From contig JASHSR010000141.1 of assembly GCA_030038645.1 (NCBI GenBank), forward strand, positions 1 to 6,285: a stretch of DNA of 6,285 bases, given 5' to 3'. Made by a program: the position numbers and the translations under genes. The first letter of the stretch is position 1. Each line of letters begins with the position of its first letter. The notes beneath the pieces are model-generated. The model had not been told where the DNA came from and did not search any database. It was given only the letters and a program-made list of their open reading frames with translations. This stretch comes from Gammaproteobacteria bacterium. Lineage in GTDB: Bacteria; Pseudomonadota; Gammaproteobacteria; Steroidobacterales; Steroidobacteraceae. Of this stretch, positions 1-5,704 are shown in pieces.

Positions 1-1376
1 ATCGGCCCGCCGAGCGTGTGCAGGTCCGCGTACGTCAACACGCGGCGCCCGTTGCCGCGCAGGCCCACGCCCGGATCGTCGAGGCGCATGGAGAGGCTCA
101 TCCCGCCCATTGCTCCCATCCCACACATCCCGCCCGCGCCGCTCATGCCCTTCATACCGCTCATTCCAGACATGCCGCTCATGCCGCGCATGCCACCCAT
201 GCCACTCATACGCCCCATGCCGCCTGCGCCCTCCCCGGCTCCGATGGCCGCGCCGTCCATTGCGGGCATCCGCTCCGCCATGCCCATGTCAACCCTTGCG
301 AGCAGCGGCCGTGGGTCGAGCGGCGGGACCTGCGCTTGCAGGCCCGGCCGCGGCGCCAGGGTTCCGCGGGCGTAGCCCGACCGGTCGAGCGACTGCGCGA
401 AAATCGTGTACGCGCGATCGTCCCGGGGCTCGACGATGACATCGAGCACCTCGCCGGACCCGAATCGGAACTCCTCGACGGTAACGGGCTCGACGTCCTG
501 CCCGTCGGCCGCGATCACCTTGAGGTCGAGGCCCGGAATGCGAACGTCGAAGAAGCTCATGGCCGAGCCGTTGATGAAGCGCAGCCGCACCCGCTCGCCG
601 CGCCGATAGAGCCCGGTCCAGTTGTCCGCCGGCGTGGCGCCGTTCATCAGATACGTGTACGCGTAGCCCGAGACATCGGCGAGGTCGCGCGGATCCATCC
701 GCATCCGGCCCCACATCAGCCGATCGTCGAGCGCCCGGCGCAAGCCCTCCTTGCGCGCGTCGGAGAAGAAGTCCCCGAGCGTCCGGCGGCCGAAATTGAA
801 GTACTCGCTGTCGACCTTGAGCAGGCGGTACAGGCGCTCCGGATCGGTGTCGGTCCAGTCCGAGAGCAGCACGGTGTAATCGCGCTCGGCGCGCCGCGGC
901 GCCCCGCCGCGCGGCTCGATGACGATCGGCCCGTAGAGCCCCGTCTGCTCCTGGAAGCCCGAGTGGCTGTGATACCAGTACGTTCCGGACTGATGCACTC
1001 GGAAGCGGTACGCAAAGGTCTCGCCCGGCGCGATGCCGGCGAAGCTCAGCCCGGGGACGCCGTCCATGTCCGACGGCACCAGCACGCCGTGCCAGTGAAT
1101 GGAAGTCGGCACCGGCAAGCGATTGGTGACTCGCAGCGTGACCGTGTCACCCTCGCGCCAACGCAAGAGCGGCGCCGGAATCTGTCCGTTCACGGCGGTC
1201 GCGGTGCGCCTCCTGCCGGTGAAGCTCACCTCGCGCGCGCCGATCTGCAGATGGAAGTCCGTGCCGGATAGCTCGGCAGGCGGCCGCATCGCGGCCCACG
1301 CCAGGCCGCCTGCGCCCGCAGACGCCACGAGAGCTCCGCTCGCGAGACCTTGTACGAAGCGCCGCCGCGATCTCAT
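1..1376 (-). CDS. pcoA: Copper resistance multicopper oxidase, CopA/PcoA family (3' end beyond window)
   Basis: Periplasmic multicopper oxidase expected to oxidise Cu(+) and/or sequester copper. The 458 codons visible begin with a Tat signal (SRRRF at residues 3-7, then an Ala/Gly-rich hydrophobic stretch to about residue 29). The first cupredoxin domain carries the paired copper-ligand motifs HWHG (94-97) and WYHSHSG (134-140), followed by the family-typical QTGLYGP. A second cupredoxin-like domain runs to about residue 340, then a Met-rich region (364-430). The C-terminal cupredoxin domain with the type-1 copper site lies beyond the left edge, so completeness cannot be judged. The start at 1376 is chosen because the Tat motif follows immediately; an in-frame ATG at 1403 would add nine residues and sits only 7 bp after the ATPase stop. 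Neither has a strong ribosome binding site, which suggests coupling to the upstream ATPase gene. The family name copA is also used for the ATPase; pcoA is used here to avoid confusion. Confidence 0.93.
   Translation of the reverse strand, partial: MRSRRRFVQGLASGALVASAGAGGLAWAAMRPPAELSGTDFHLQIGAREVSFTGRRRTATAVNGQIPAPLLRWREGDTVTLRVTNRLPVPTSIHWHGVLVPSDMDGVPGLSFAGIAPGETFAYRFRVHQSGTYWYHSHSGFQEQTGLYGPIVIEPRGGAPRRAERDYTVLLSDWTDTDPERLYRLLKVDSEYFNFGRRTLGDFFSDARKEGLRRALDDRLMWGRMRMDPRDLADVSGYAYTYLMNGATPADNWTGLYRRGERVRLRFINGSAMSFFDVRIPGLDLKVIAADGQDVEPVTVEEFRFGSGEVLDVIVEPRDDRAYTIFAQSLDRSGYARGTLAPRPGLQAQVPPLDPRPLLARVDMGMAERMPAMDGAAIGAGEGAGGMGRMSGMGGMRGMSGMSGMSGMKGMSGAGGMCGMGAMGGMSLSMRLDDPGVGLRGNGRRVLTYADLHTLGGP
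87..287 (-). repeat. Met-rich GM-x-GM repeat region of the multicopper oxidase
   Basis: Residues 364-430 of the oxidase are dominated by Met, Gly and Ser in the pattern G-M-x-G-M, densest between about residues 390 and 430, with one Cys in an MCGM context. At DNA level this is a degenerate run of cat/gcc triplets on the plus strand. Met-rich segments are known from CopA/PcoA and CueO, where they bind Cu(+) through thioether sulfur; a copper-collecting role is inferred from that. Confidence 0.85.
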
Positions 1377-1410
1377 CGCGAGAGCCTGTCGAGGGCGGCC
1401 CATCGCGCCG

Positions 1411-3765
1411 TCACCGGCTCTCACCGGCCCTTCCCAGCGCGGGCTTCCAGCTCCTCAAGCGCAGCGCGTTCGATACGACACTGACGGACGAGAGAGCCAT
1501 GGCGCCTCCGGCGATGACCGGACTCAACATGCCAAGCGCCGCCGCCGGCATGCCGACGATGTTGTAGACGAACGCCCAGAACAGGCCCTGCCCGATCTTC
1601 TCGTAAGTGGCGCGGCTCACCGCGATGGCCTCGGCGATGAGCCGCGGATCGGAGCGCATCAGCGTGATACCCGCCGTCTGCATCGCGACATCGGCGCCCG
1701 ATCCGATGCTGATGCCGATGTCGGCCGCCGCCAGGGCCGGCGCATCGTTGACGCCGTCGCCCACCATGCCGACGCGCCGCCCCTCGGCCTGAAGCCGCCG
1801 CACCTCGGCCGCCTTCTCCGCGGGCAGCGCGCCCGCAATTACACGGGGAATGCCGAGCTGCGCGGCGACCGCCGCGCCCGTTCGCTCGTTGTCGCCCGTA
1901 AGCAGTACGGTCGCGAGGCCCATCTCGTGCAGGCGCGCCACGGCGGCTGGAGCCGTCGGCCTGATTGGATCCGCCACGGCGATGAGGCCGATCGGCCGCG
2001 GCCGCGGCTCGAGCAAAGCAACCCACATCACCGTGCGTCCCAGCCCCTCGAGCCGCGCCGCCTGCTCCTCGAGGCTCGCGGCCTGTCCCTCGAGGCGTGC
2101 GGCCGGTCCTTCGACGCTTGCGGCATGCCCCTCAAGGCTCACGGCTTGCCCTTCGAGGCTCGCGGCTCGCCCCTCGAGCTTCGCGGCCGGTCCCTCGAGC
2201 CGCGCCGCCGCGCTGCGCCCAGCTCCCGGCGCCTGCGAGTCCGCGCCGTCCGGGTAGGCGTGGCAGTCCTGCATGAGGCGCCGATTGCCGACTGCGATCC
2301 GCCGGCCTCCCACGGTCGCCGTCAAGCCCTTCCCCGGCACTCCCTGGAACTCATCGAGCGCGGGGAGCTCGAGCGCCGCGGCCTCGGCGAGCACGGCCTG
2401 CGCGAGCGGATGCTCGCTGCCTCTCTGCGCGGCCGCGGCGAGCCTCAGCAGCTCGAGCCCGCTCACGCCGTCCGGGACGATCTCGGTCACGGCCGGCTTG
2501 CCCTCGGTGAGCGTGCCGGTCTTGTCGAGCACGACCGTATCGAGCCGATGCGCGCGCTCGAGCGCCTCGATGTCTCGTATGAGAATGCCCGCGCGCGCCG
2601 CCGCCCCCGTGCCGACCATGAGGGCCGTCGGCGTCGCGAGGCCGAGCGCGCACGGGCAGGCGATGACCATCACGGAGACCGCCGCCACGATGCCGGCGGC
2701 GAGGTCGCCTCCGACGAGCCACCAGCCGGCGAGCGCGGCAAGCGCGACGAGCAGCACGAACGGCACGAACCACGCGGCAACGCGATCGACGAGCCTCTGC
2801 ACCGGAGCCTTCCCCGCCTGAGCGCTCTCGACGAGCGCGATGATTCGCGCGAGGGTCGATTGCTCGCCGACCGCCGTCGTCTCGACGCGCAGCCGTCCGT
2901 TGCCGTTGATCGAGCCGCCCGTCACCCGGTCGCCCGGACGCTTTGCAACGGGCAGGCTCTCGCCGGTCAGCAGCTTCTCATCGACCGCGCTGCTGCCGCT
3001 CAGCACGACACCGTCGACCGGCAGGCGCTCGCCCGGCCTGACCACCACCACGTCATGCAGCGCCACCGCGGCGGCGGGCAATTCGATCTCCTCGCCATCG
3101 CGCTCGACGCGCGCGCGCTCCGGCCGCAGGGACATGAGCGCGCGAATGGCCGCGGTGGTGGATCGCTTGGCTCGCGCCTCGAGCCACTTGCCGGTCACGA
3201 CGAGCGCGATCACGACCGCCGACGCATCGAAGTACAGGTGCGCTCCGGGCGGCGCGGCGAGCAGCAGAAAGAGGCTGTAGAGATAGGCGGCCGAAGTGCC
3301 GAGCGCGACGAGCAGATCCATGTTGCCGGTGAATGCGCGGAGCGCTTTCCAGGCGGCGACGTAGAATCGCGCGCCGATGAGGAGCTGCACGGGCGTCGCG
3401 AGCGCGAGCTGCAGCCAGCCCGGCAGCGCGATGCCGAGCATCGGCAGCAGCAGCGGCGCGCTGAGCAGGCTCGCCGCCGCGACTCGCCGCGCCTCGCGCC
3501 GGATGCGCTCCTGCTCGGCCGCGAGAACGTGCCGGTCGCGGTCCGCGTCTCCCGTGAGCAGCTCGGCCTCGTAGCCCGCGCGGCGTATGGCGACCACCAG
3601 ATCGGCCGGCCTCAGCTCGCCGGGTCGCCCCTCGACGGAGGCTCTTTCCGTCGCCAGATTCACCGAGGCGCGCGTCACGCCCTGCACGCGCGAGAGAGCC
3701 CTCTCGACGCGGCCCGCGCACGTGGCGCACGTCATGCCGGAGACGGCGAGCTCGCGGGTCTCCAT
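1411..3765 (-). CDS. copA: Cu(+)-exporting P1B-type ATPase CopA
   Basis: Inner-membrane pump moving Cu(+) from cytoplasm to periplasm at the cost of ATP; 784 residues from this start. One N-terminal HMA domain (GMTCATC, 10-16) precedes the membrane helices. The actuator-domain TGES is at 267-270 and the metal-site CPC at 370-372. The phosphorylation motif DKTGTLT is at 414-420 (acceptor D414), the nucleotide-binding SEHPL at 450-454 and GVPGKG at 475-480. TGDN (623-626) and MVGDGVND (667-674) complete the hinge region. Cu(+)-type signatures in the last two helices are YN (734-735) and M-x-x-SS (756-760). The catalytic set is intact. The start is the ATG beginning METRELAVSG, because the open frame upstream has no HMA-like sequence; there is only a weak GGA close to it, so translation is probably coupled to the overlapping small HMA gene. 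Oddity: eight 7-residue repeats at residues 521-576, inside the nucleotide-binding domain just before GRTVMWVA. Confidence 0.95.
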   Translation of the reverse strand: METRELAVSGMTCATCAGRVERALSRVQGVTRASVNLATERASVEGRPGELRPADLVVAIRRAGYEAELLTGDADRDRHVLAAEQERIRREARRVAAASLLSAPLLLPMLGIALPGWLQLALATPVQLLIGARFYVAAWKALRAFTGNMDLLVALGTSAAYLYSLFLLLAAPPGAHLYFDASAVVIALVVTGKWLEARAKRSTTAAIRALMSLRPERARVERDGEEIELPAAAVALHDVVVVRPGERLPVDGVVLSGSSAVDEKLLTGESLPVAKRPGDRVTGGSINGNGRLRVETTAVGEQSTLARIIALVESAQAGKAPVQRLVDRVAAWFVPFVLLVALAALAGWWLVGGDLAAGIVAAVSVMVIACPCALGLATPTALMVGTGAAARAGILIRDIEALERAHRLDTVVLDKTGTLTEGKPAVTEIVPDGVSGLELLRLAAAAQRGSEHPLAQAVLAEAAALELPALDEFQGVPGKGLTATVGGRRIAVGNRRLMQDCHAYPDGADSQAPGAGRSAAARLEGPAAKLEGRAASLEGQAVSLEGHAASVEGPAARLEGQAASLEEQAARLEGLGRTVMWVALLEPRPRPIGLIAVADPIRPTAPAAVARLHEMGLATVLLTGDNERTGAAVAAQLGIPRVIAGALPAEKAAEVRRLQAEGRRVGMVGDGVNDAPALAAADIGISIGSGADVAMQTAGITLMRSDPRLIAEAIAVSRATYEKIGQGLFWAFVYNIVGMPAAALGMLSPVIAGGAMALSSVSVVSNALRLRSWKPALGRAGESR
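2038..2205 (-). repeat. Eight tandem 21-bp units (7-residue A-x-LEG-x-A) inside the ATPase gene
   Basis: Eight consecutive in-frame 21-bp units encode ARLEGPA, AKLEGRA, ASLEGQA, VSLEGHA, ASVEGPA, ARLEGQA, ASLEEQA and ARLEGLG. Position 2 varies among R, K and S, and position 6 among P, R, Q, H and L, while the LEG core is nearly fixed. The units differ at synonymous sites (CTC/CTT, GAG/GAA, GGA/GGG), so they are not a fresh perfect duplication. They lie between VGNRRLMQD and GRTVMWVA, where other CopA proteins have a short helix of similar A-x-x-LE character. This makes slippage from that helix a plausible origin (inference). Confidence 0.93.
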
Positions 3766-3965
3766 ACTTCCACGTCGTATCCGGCGGCCTGCACGGCGCG
3801 GATCAGCTCCTCCGCGCGCACCGCACCCTCGACCGATGCGCGGCCGCTCGCCAGGTCCACACGGGCGGCGGTCACGCCGGCCACGCGCGAGAGCACGCGC
3901 GTCACCGTGCTGGCGCAGCCGCTGCACGTCATTCCCGAGACCGAGAGCTCGACTGTCTCACCCAT
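3732..3965 (-). CDS. copZ: Small HMA-domain copper-binding protein, CopZ-like, or detached first HMA domain of the ATPase
   Basis: A 77-residue cytoplasmic protein with a single heavy-metal-associated fold: VELSVSGMTCSGC near the N-terminus (metal ligands C14 and C17) and a closing AAGYDVEV strand at about 60-67. Such proteins bind Cu(+) and pass it to CopA. The start at 3965 is favoured by a good GGGAGG Shine-Dalgarno 8 bases upstream; an in-frame ATG at 4010 would add 15 Gly/Arg-rich residues without family resemblance. The last ten residues (WRPASSPSPA) lie beyond the fold and are read from DNA that also encodes the start of the ATPase in the -1 frame. The 34-bp overlap fits either a translationally coupled chaperone gene or an ancestral two-HMA ATPase split by a one-base indel. 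The HMA assignment is secure; the separate-chaperone role is not. Confidence 0.78.
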   Translation of the reverse strand: MGETVELSVSGMTCSGCASTVTRVLSRVAGVTAARVDLASGRASVEGAVRAEELIRAVQAAGYDVEVWRPASSPSPA

Positions 3966-3973
3966 CCGAACAT

Positions 3974-3979
3974 CCTCCC
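3974..3979 (-). promoter_or_regulatory. Ribosome binding site of the small HMA gene
   Basis: Minus-strand GGGAGG is followed by 8 bases and then the ATG at 3965. It is the only clear Shine-Dalgarno in the detoxification half of the cluster and decides the start of the small HMA gene over the upstream ATG at 4010. It probably serves the overlapping ATPase through coupling. Confidence 0.7.
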
Positions 3980-3982
3980 GTG

Positions 3983-4000
3983 AGCCGCCGCCCCGCGGCT
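3983..4000 (-). other. Possible leader stem-loop upstream of the HMA gene
   Basis: On the minus strand AGCCGC, six loop bases and GCGGCT form a perfect 6-bp inverted repeat ending three bases before the GGGAGG ribosome binding site. A neighbouring GGCT/AGCC pairing would compete with it. In DNA this GC-rich such a stem can arise by chance, and there is no T-run, so it is not called a terminator. Confidence 0.3.
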
Positions 4001-4028
4001 TCGAGCCCACGATCCACTACTCGGGGCC

Positions 4029-4059
4029 TATCTAGGGCATCCGGCAAGCGGAAGGTCAA
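4029..4059 (-). promoter_or_regulatory. CueR/MerR-like copper-responsive promoter of the HMA-ATPase-oxidase genes
   Basis: On the minus strand a -35 TTGACC (4054-4059) is separated by exactly 19 bp from a -10-like TAGATA (4029-4034). The over-long spacer is the hallmark of promoters activated by MerR-family regulators. The spacer carries an imperfect dyad: left half ACCTTCC (4050-4056) and right half GGATGCC (4036-4042), with 7 bp between them. The E. coli copA CueR box has the same geometry, ACCTTCC-N7-GGAAGGT; here the left half is identical and the right half matches at 4 of 7. The -35 element contains the TGA stop of the sco gene. The inferred transcript start is roughly 4020-4024, leaving a leader of about 55-60 bases. 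No cueR gene lies in the window. Confidence 0.7.
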
Positions 4060-4643
4060 GCGGCGACGAGCCGGCGCAGGTCCTGCGCGATCTTCGCGGC
4101 GCCGTCGGCCTCGTTGCCGAGGAGCCGTGCGCGCCCGGTGCCGTCGAATATGAAGATGGCGCTGCTGTGGTCCACGGCGTAATTCCCGTTGCGATCCGGC
4201 GGCTCGAGATGGTACGCGATACGGTAGCGCTTGCTGAGCGCCCTCAACTCGCCGTCGTCGCCGCGCAGCCCGACGAACTGCGGGCCGAAGAAGCCCACGT
4301 AGCTCTTGAGCACGGTCGTCGTGTCGCGCTTGGGATCGACGGTGACGAACAGGACCCGCATCTTCGCGGCATCGGGGCCGAGACTGCGGATCGCCGCCTC
4401 GAGCGTCGCGAGCGTCGTGGGACACGCGTCCGGGCAGTGCGTGTAGCCGAAGTACAGCATGACGATCTTGCCCCGGTAATCGGCCGCGGTGACCAGCCGG
4501 TCGTCCTGGTTCGTGAGCTCGAACTTCAGCCGCGGCAACAGGCCGGTCACATTCTGCAGCGCGAACGGTGGCGAGGGCCGGGCGCAAGAGGCAAGAGCCA
4601 AGCAGAGCGCGAGCAGTCCCGCACCTCGTCGCATGGGCAACAT
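4056..4643 (-). CDS. sco1: SCO1/SenC/PrrC family copper chaperone lipoprotein
   Basis: A membrane-anchored periplasmic thioredoxin-fold protein of 195 residues; the family delivers copper to, or reduces the cysteines of, the CuA site of cytochrome c oxidase. The N-terminus is a lipoprotein signal (MRRGAGLLALCLALASC, lipobox LASC with lipidated C20). The copper-binding CxxxC is C70-PDA-C74 in GYTHCPDACP, the third ligand is H159 in VDHSS, and the family-typical FVTVDPKRDT lies at about 99-108. All three ligands are present and the length is normal. The start at 4643 directly abuts the TGA of the ctaG gene, with a G-run five bases upstream acting as a plausible ribosome binding site, so the two genes are clearly coupled. 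An ATG three codons further in is the alternative. Its stop codon lies inside the promoter of the downstream copper-export genes. Confidence 0.94.
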   Translation of the reverse strand: MLPMRRGAGLLALCLALASCARPSPPFALQNVTGLLPRLKFELTNQDDRLVTAADYRGKIVMLYFGYTHCPDACPTTLATLEAAIRSLGPDAAKMRVLFVTVDPKRDTTTVLKSYVGFFGPQFVGLRGDDGELRALSKRYRIAYHLEPPDRNGNYAVDHSSAIFIFDGTGRARLLGNEADGAAKIAQDLRRLVAA

Positions 4644-5606
4644 TCACACCCCCCGATTTGCGGCCTGCGGCAGCCGCGCCGGAGCAAGCCCGCTCTCCAC
4701 TTGCGGGGGCCGACCCGGAGCGGGTCCGCTCTCCACTTGCGGGAGCCGCGCCGGCGCATGCCCGCTCTCGGCCTCCTCGACGAACAGGCGGCGCAGGATC
4801 ACGAGCATGGCGACGCCCGACATCATCGCAGCCGGAATCCACGTGAGCAGTCCGCCGATCTGCTGGTCCATGACGGGGCTGATGGCCCAGGCGCGGCCGC
4901 AGATCGCATAGACGTCGAAGAGGACCGTCGTGTGCAGCCCGATGTAGGCTCCGAGCAGAATCTGGGGCAGCGCCACCAGGCAGACGATCAGGATTCTCGC
5001 CGCATAGCCGATGGCCGCGGACCCCTGAGCGCTGCGGGGCGCCAGCATCAGCCACCAGAACAGGATACCATCGACCGCCATGCCCCAGTTCATGGCCCGA
5101 TAGCGGTTGACATCCAGCATCGCGGCGAAGTGTATCGACGGAGTCAACCAGAAGTAGATGAGGCCCACGAACAGCAGCGGCGCGATGAGCGGATTCTGGA
5201 CGATCCGGAAAAGCCGCTGTCCCACCCACAGCACCGAGGCCACGAATTTGCGCTCGCGGACGAGCGCTTCAGCGCGCGCGCGCCAGGCGGTCGGCACGCC
5301 CGCCTTCATCACGTGACCCGGCGCCGCGAGGACGAGCAGCGCCGGAGCGAGGTGGTGCAGCACGAGATGCTGCAGCCGGTGCATCCAGAACATATGCTGG
5401 GCGAGATAGTCGAAATAGGTTTGAAGCACGACATAATCGAGCGCGAGCCCGACCCAGAACGCGAACGGCGGCCAGAAGCCCGTCGCCTCGCCCCGGGCCC
5501 GCAGCGCCCTCTGGCCGCGCGCGTAGGCTACGGCCGAGGCGGCGCACACGAGGAAGACCGTGGGAGAGAAGTCCCAGGGCATCGCATAGAGGAGCGGGGA
5601 TCGCAT
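4644..5606 (-). CDS. ctaG: CtaG/caa3-type cytochrome c oxidase assembly membrane protein
   Basis: A polytopic inner-membrane protein of the CtaG_caa3 type, associated with assembly of caa3-type oxidases and in some bacteria with copper handling. It is unrelated to the Cox11 protein that is also called CtaG. Hydrophobic segments alternate along the length, about seven in all. The signature is a histidine cluster, QHMFWMHRLQHLVLHH, followed by LAPALLVLAAPG; further family-like segments are PLIAPLLF, WGMAVDG and GAYIGL. The start is uncertain: the frame is open to an ATG at 5675, but family resemblance begins near MPWDFSP (ATG at 5582), and no candidate has a clear ribosome binding site. The ATG at 5606 is a compromise that leaves a 98-bp gap to the divergent gene. 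The last 40 or so residues form a hydrophilic Pro/Arg-rich tail made of three 12-residue repeats, unusual for the family as far as I know. Confidence 0.88.
   Translation of the reverse strand: MRSPLLYAMPWDFSPTVFLVCAASAVAYARGQRALRARGEATGFWPPFAFWVGLALDYVVLQTYFDYLAQHMFWMHRLQHLVLHHLAPALLVLAAPGHVMKAGVPTAWRARAEALVRERKFVASVLWVGQRLFRIVQNPLIAPLLFVGLIYFWLTPSIHFAAMLDVNRYRAMNWGMAVDGILFWWLMLAPRSAQGSAAIGYAARILIVCLVALPQILLGAYIGLHTTVLFDVYAICGRAWAISPVMDQQIGGLLTWIPAAMMSGVAMLVILRRLFVEEAESGHAPARLPQVESGPAPGRPPQVESGLAPARLPQAANRGV
4665..4772 (-). repeat. Three tandem 36-bp units encoding the CtaG C-terminal tail
   Basis: Three consecutive in-frame 36-bp units encode AESGHAPARLPQ, VESGPAPGRPPQ and VESGLAPARLPQ, ending six codons before the ctaG stop. 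At DNA level the shared core around plus-strand cccgctctccacttgcggg is highly conserved between units, with scattered differences elsewhere, which points to more recent duplication than the 21-bp units in the ATPase gene. The encoded tail follows the last membrane helix and is probably disordered. Confidence 0.92.
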
Positions 5607-5704
5607 AGGCGGCGGGCTGATCGAGCTAATCGAGCTGCGCAGGGTCGGCCGTGGCATCGAGAGCCACTGTGCCATACCGACTGGGCCGCGCGCGGTTGGT
5701 TCCC
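5607..5704. other. Divergent intergenic region between ctaG and the TVP38-family gene
   Basis: If ctaG starts at 5606, this short gap must hold the promoters of both divergent genes. I see no convincing -35/-10 pair on either strand and no CueR-like dyad. The one visible pattern is a 9-bp direct repeat, GATCGAGCT/AATCGAGCT, at 5619-5636. If ctaG instead starts at 5675 the repeat is coding (SSISSIS) and the gap shrinks to 29 bp. Confidence 0.4.

Noticed and set aside
18..1271. A 417-codon plus-strand frame with a His/Ala-rich start (HAAHAAHATHATH)
   Set aside because: The His-rich stretch is the complement of the Met-rich codons of the multicopper oxidase. The real gene, with copper motifs HWHG and WYHSHSG, is on the other strand.
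1377..1410. Promoter or terminator between the ATPase and the multicopper oxidase
   Set aside because: The gap is at most 34 bp, with no T-run, no strong stem and no -35/-10 pair, so co-transcription is the simpler reading.
2038..2205. The 21-bp repeats as a CRISPR array or intergenic minisatellite
   Set aside because: The units are contiguous without spacers, stay in frame and lie within the ATPase coding sequence.
3755..3775. Programmed -1 frameshift site like that of E. coli copA at the HMA/ATPase junction
   Set aside because: I see no slippery heptamer of the X-XXY-YYZ type near the junction and no clear downstream stimulatory stem. Coupled initiation at the ATG at 3765, or an indel, explains the overlap better.
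1099..4035. A 978-codon open frame on the plus strand opposite the ATPase and oxidase genes
   Set aside because: Its translation is rich in Arg, His, Ala and Glu with no recognisable domain, and the minus strand of the same DNA encodes an intact CopA with every catalytic motif. It is the usual antisense shadow of GC-rich coding DNA.
3958..5229. A 423-codon minus-strand frame overlapping sco, ctaG and the HMA leader
   Set aside because: It crosses two well-supported genes in a different frame and shows no family resemblance.
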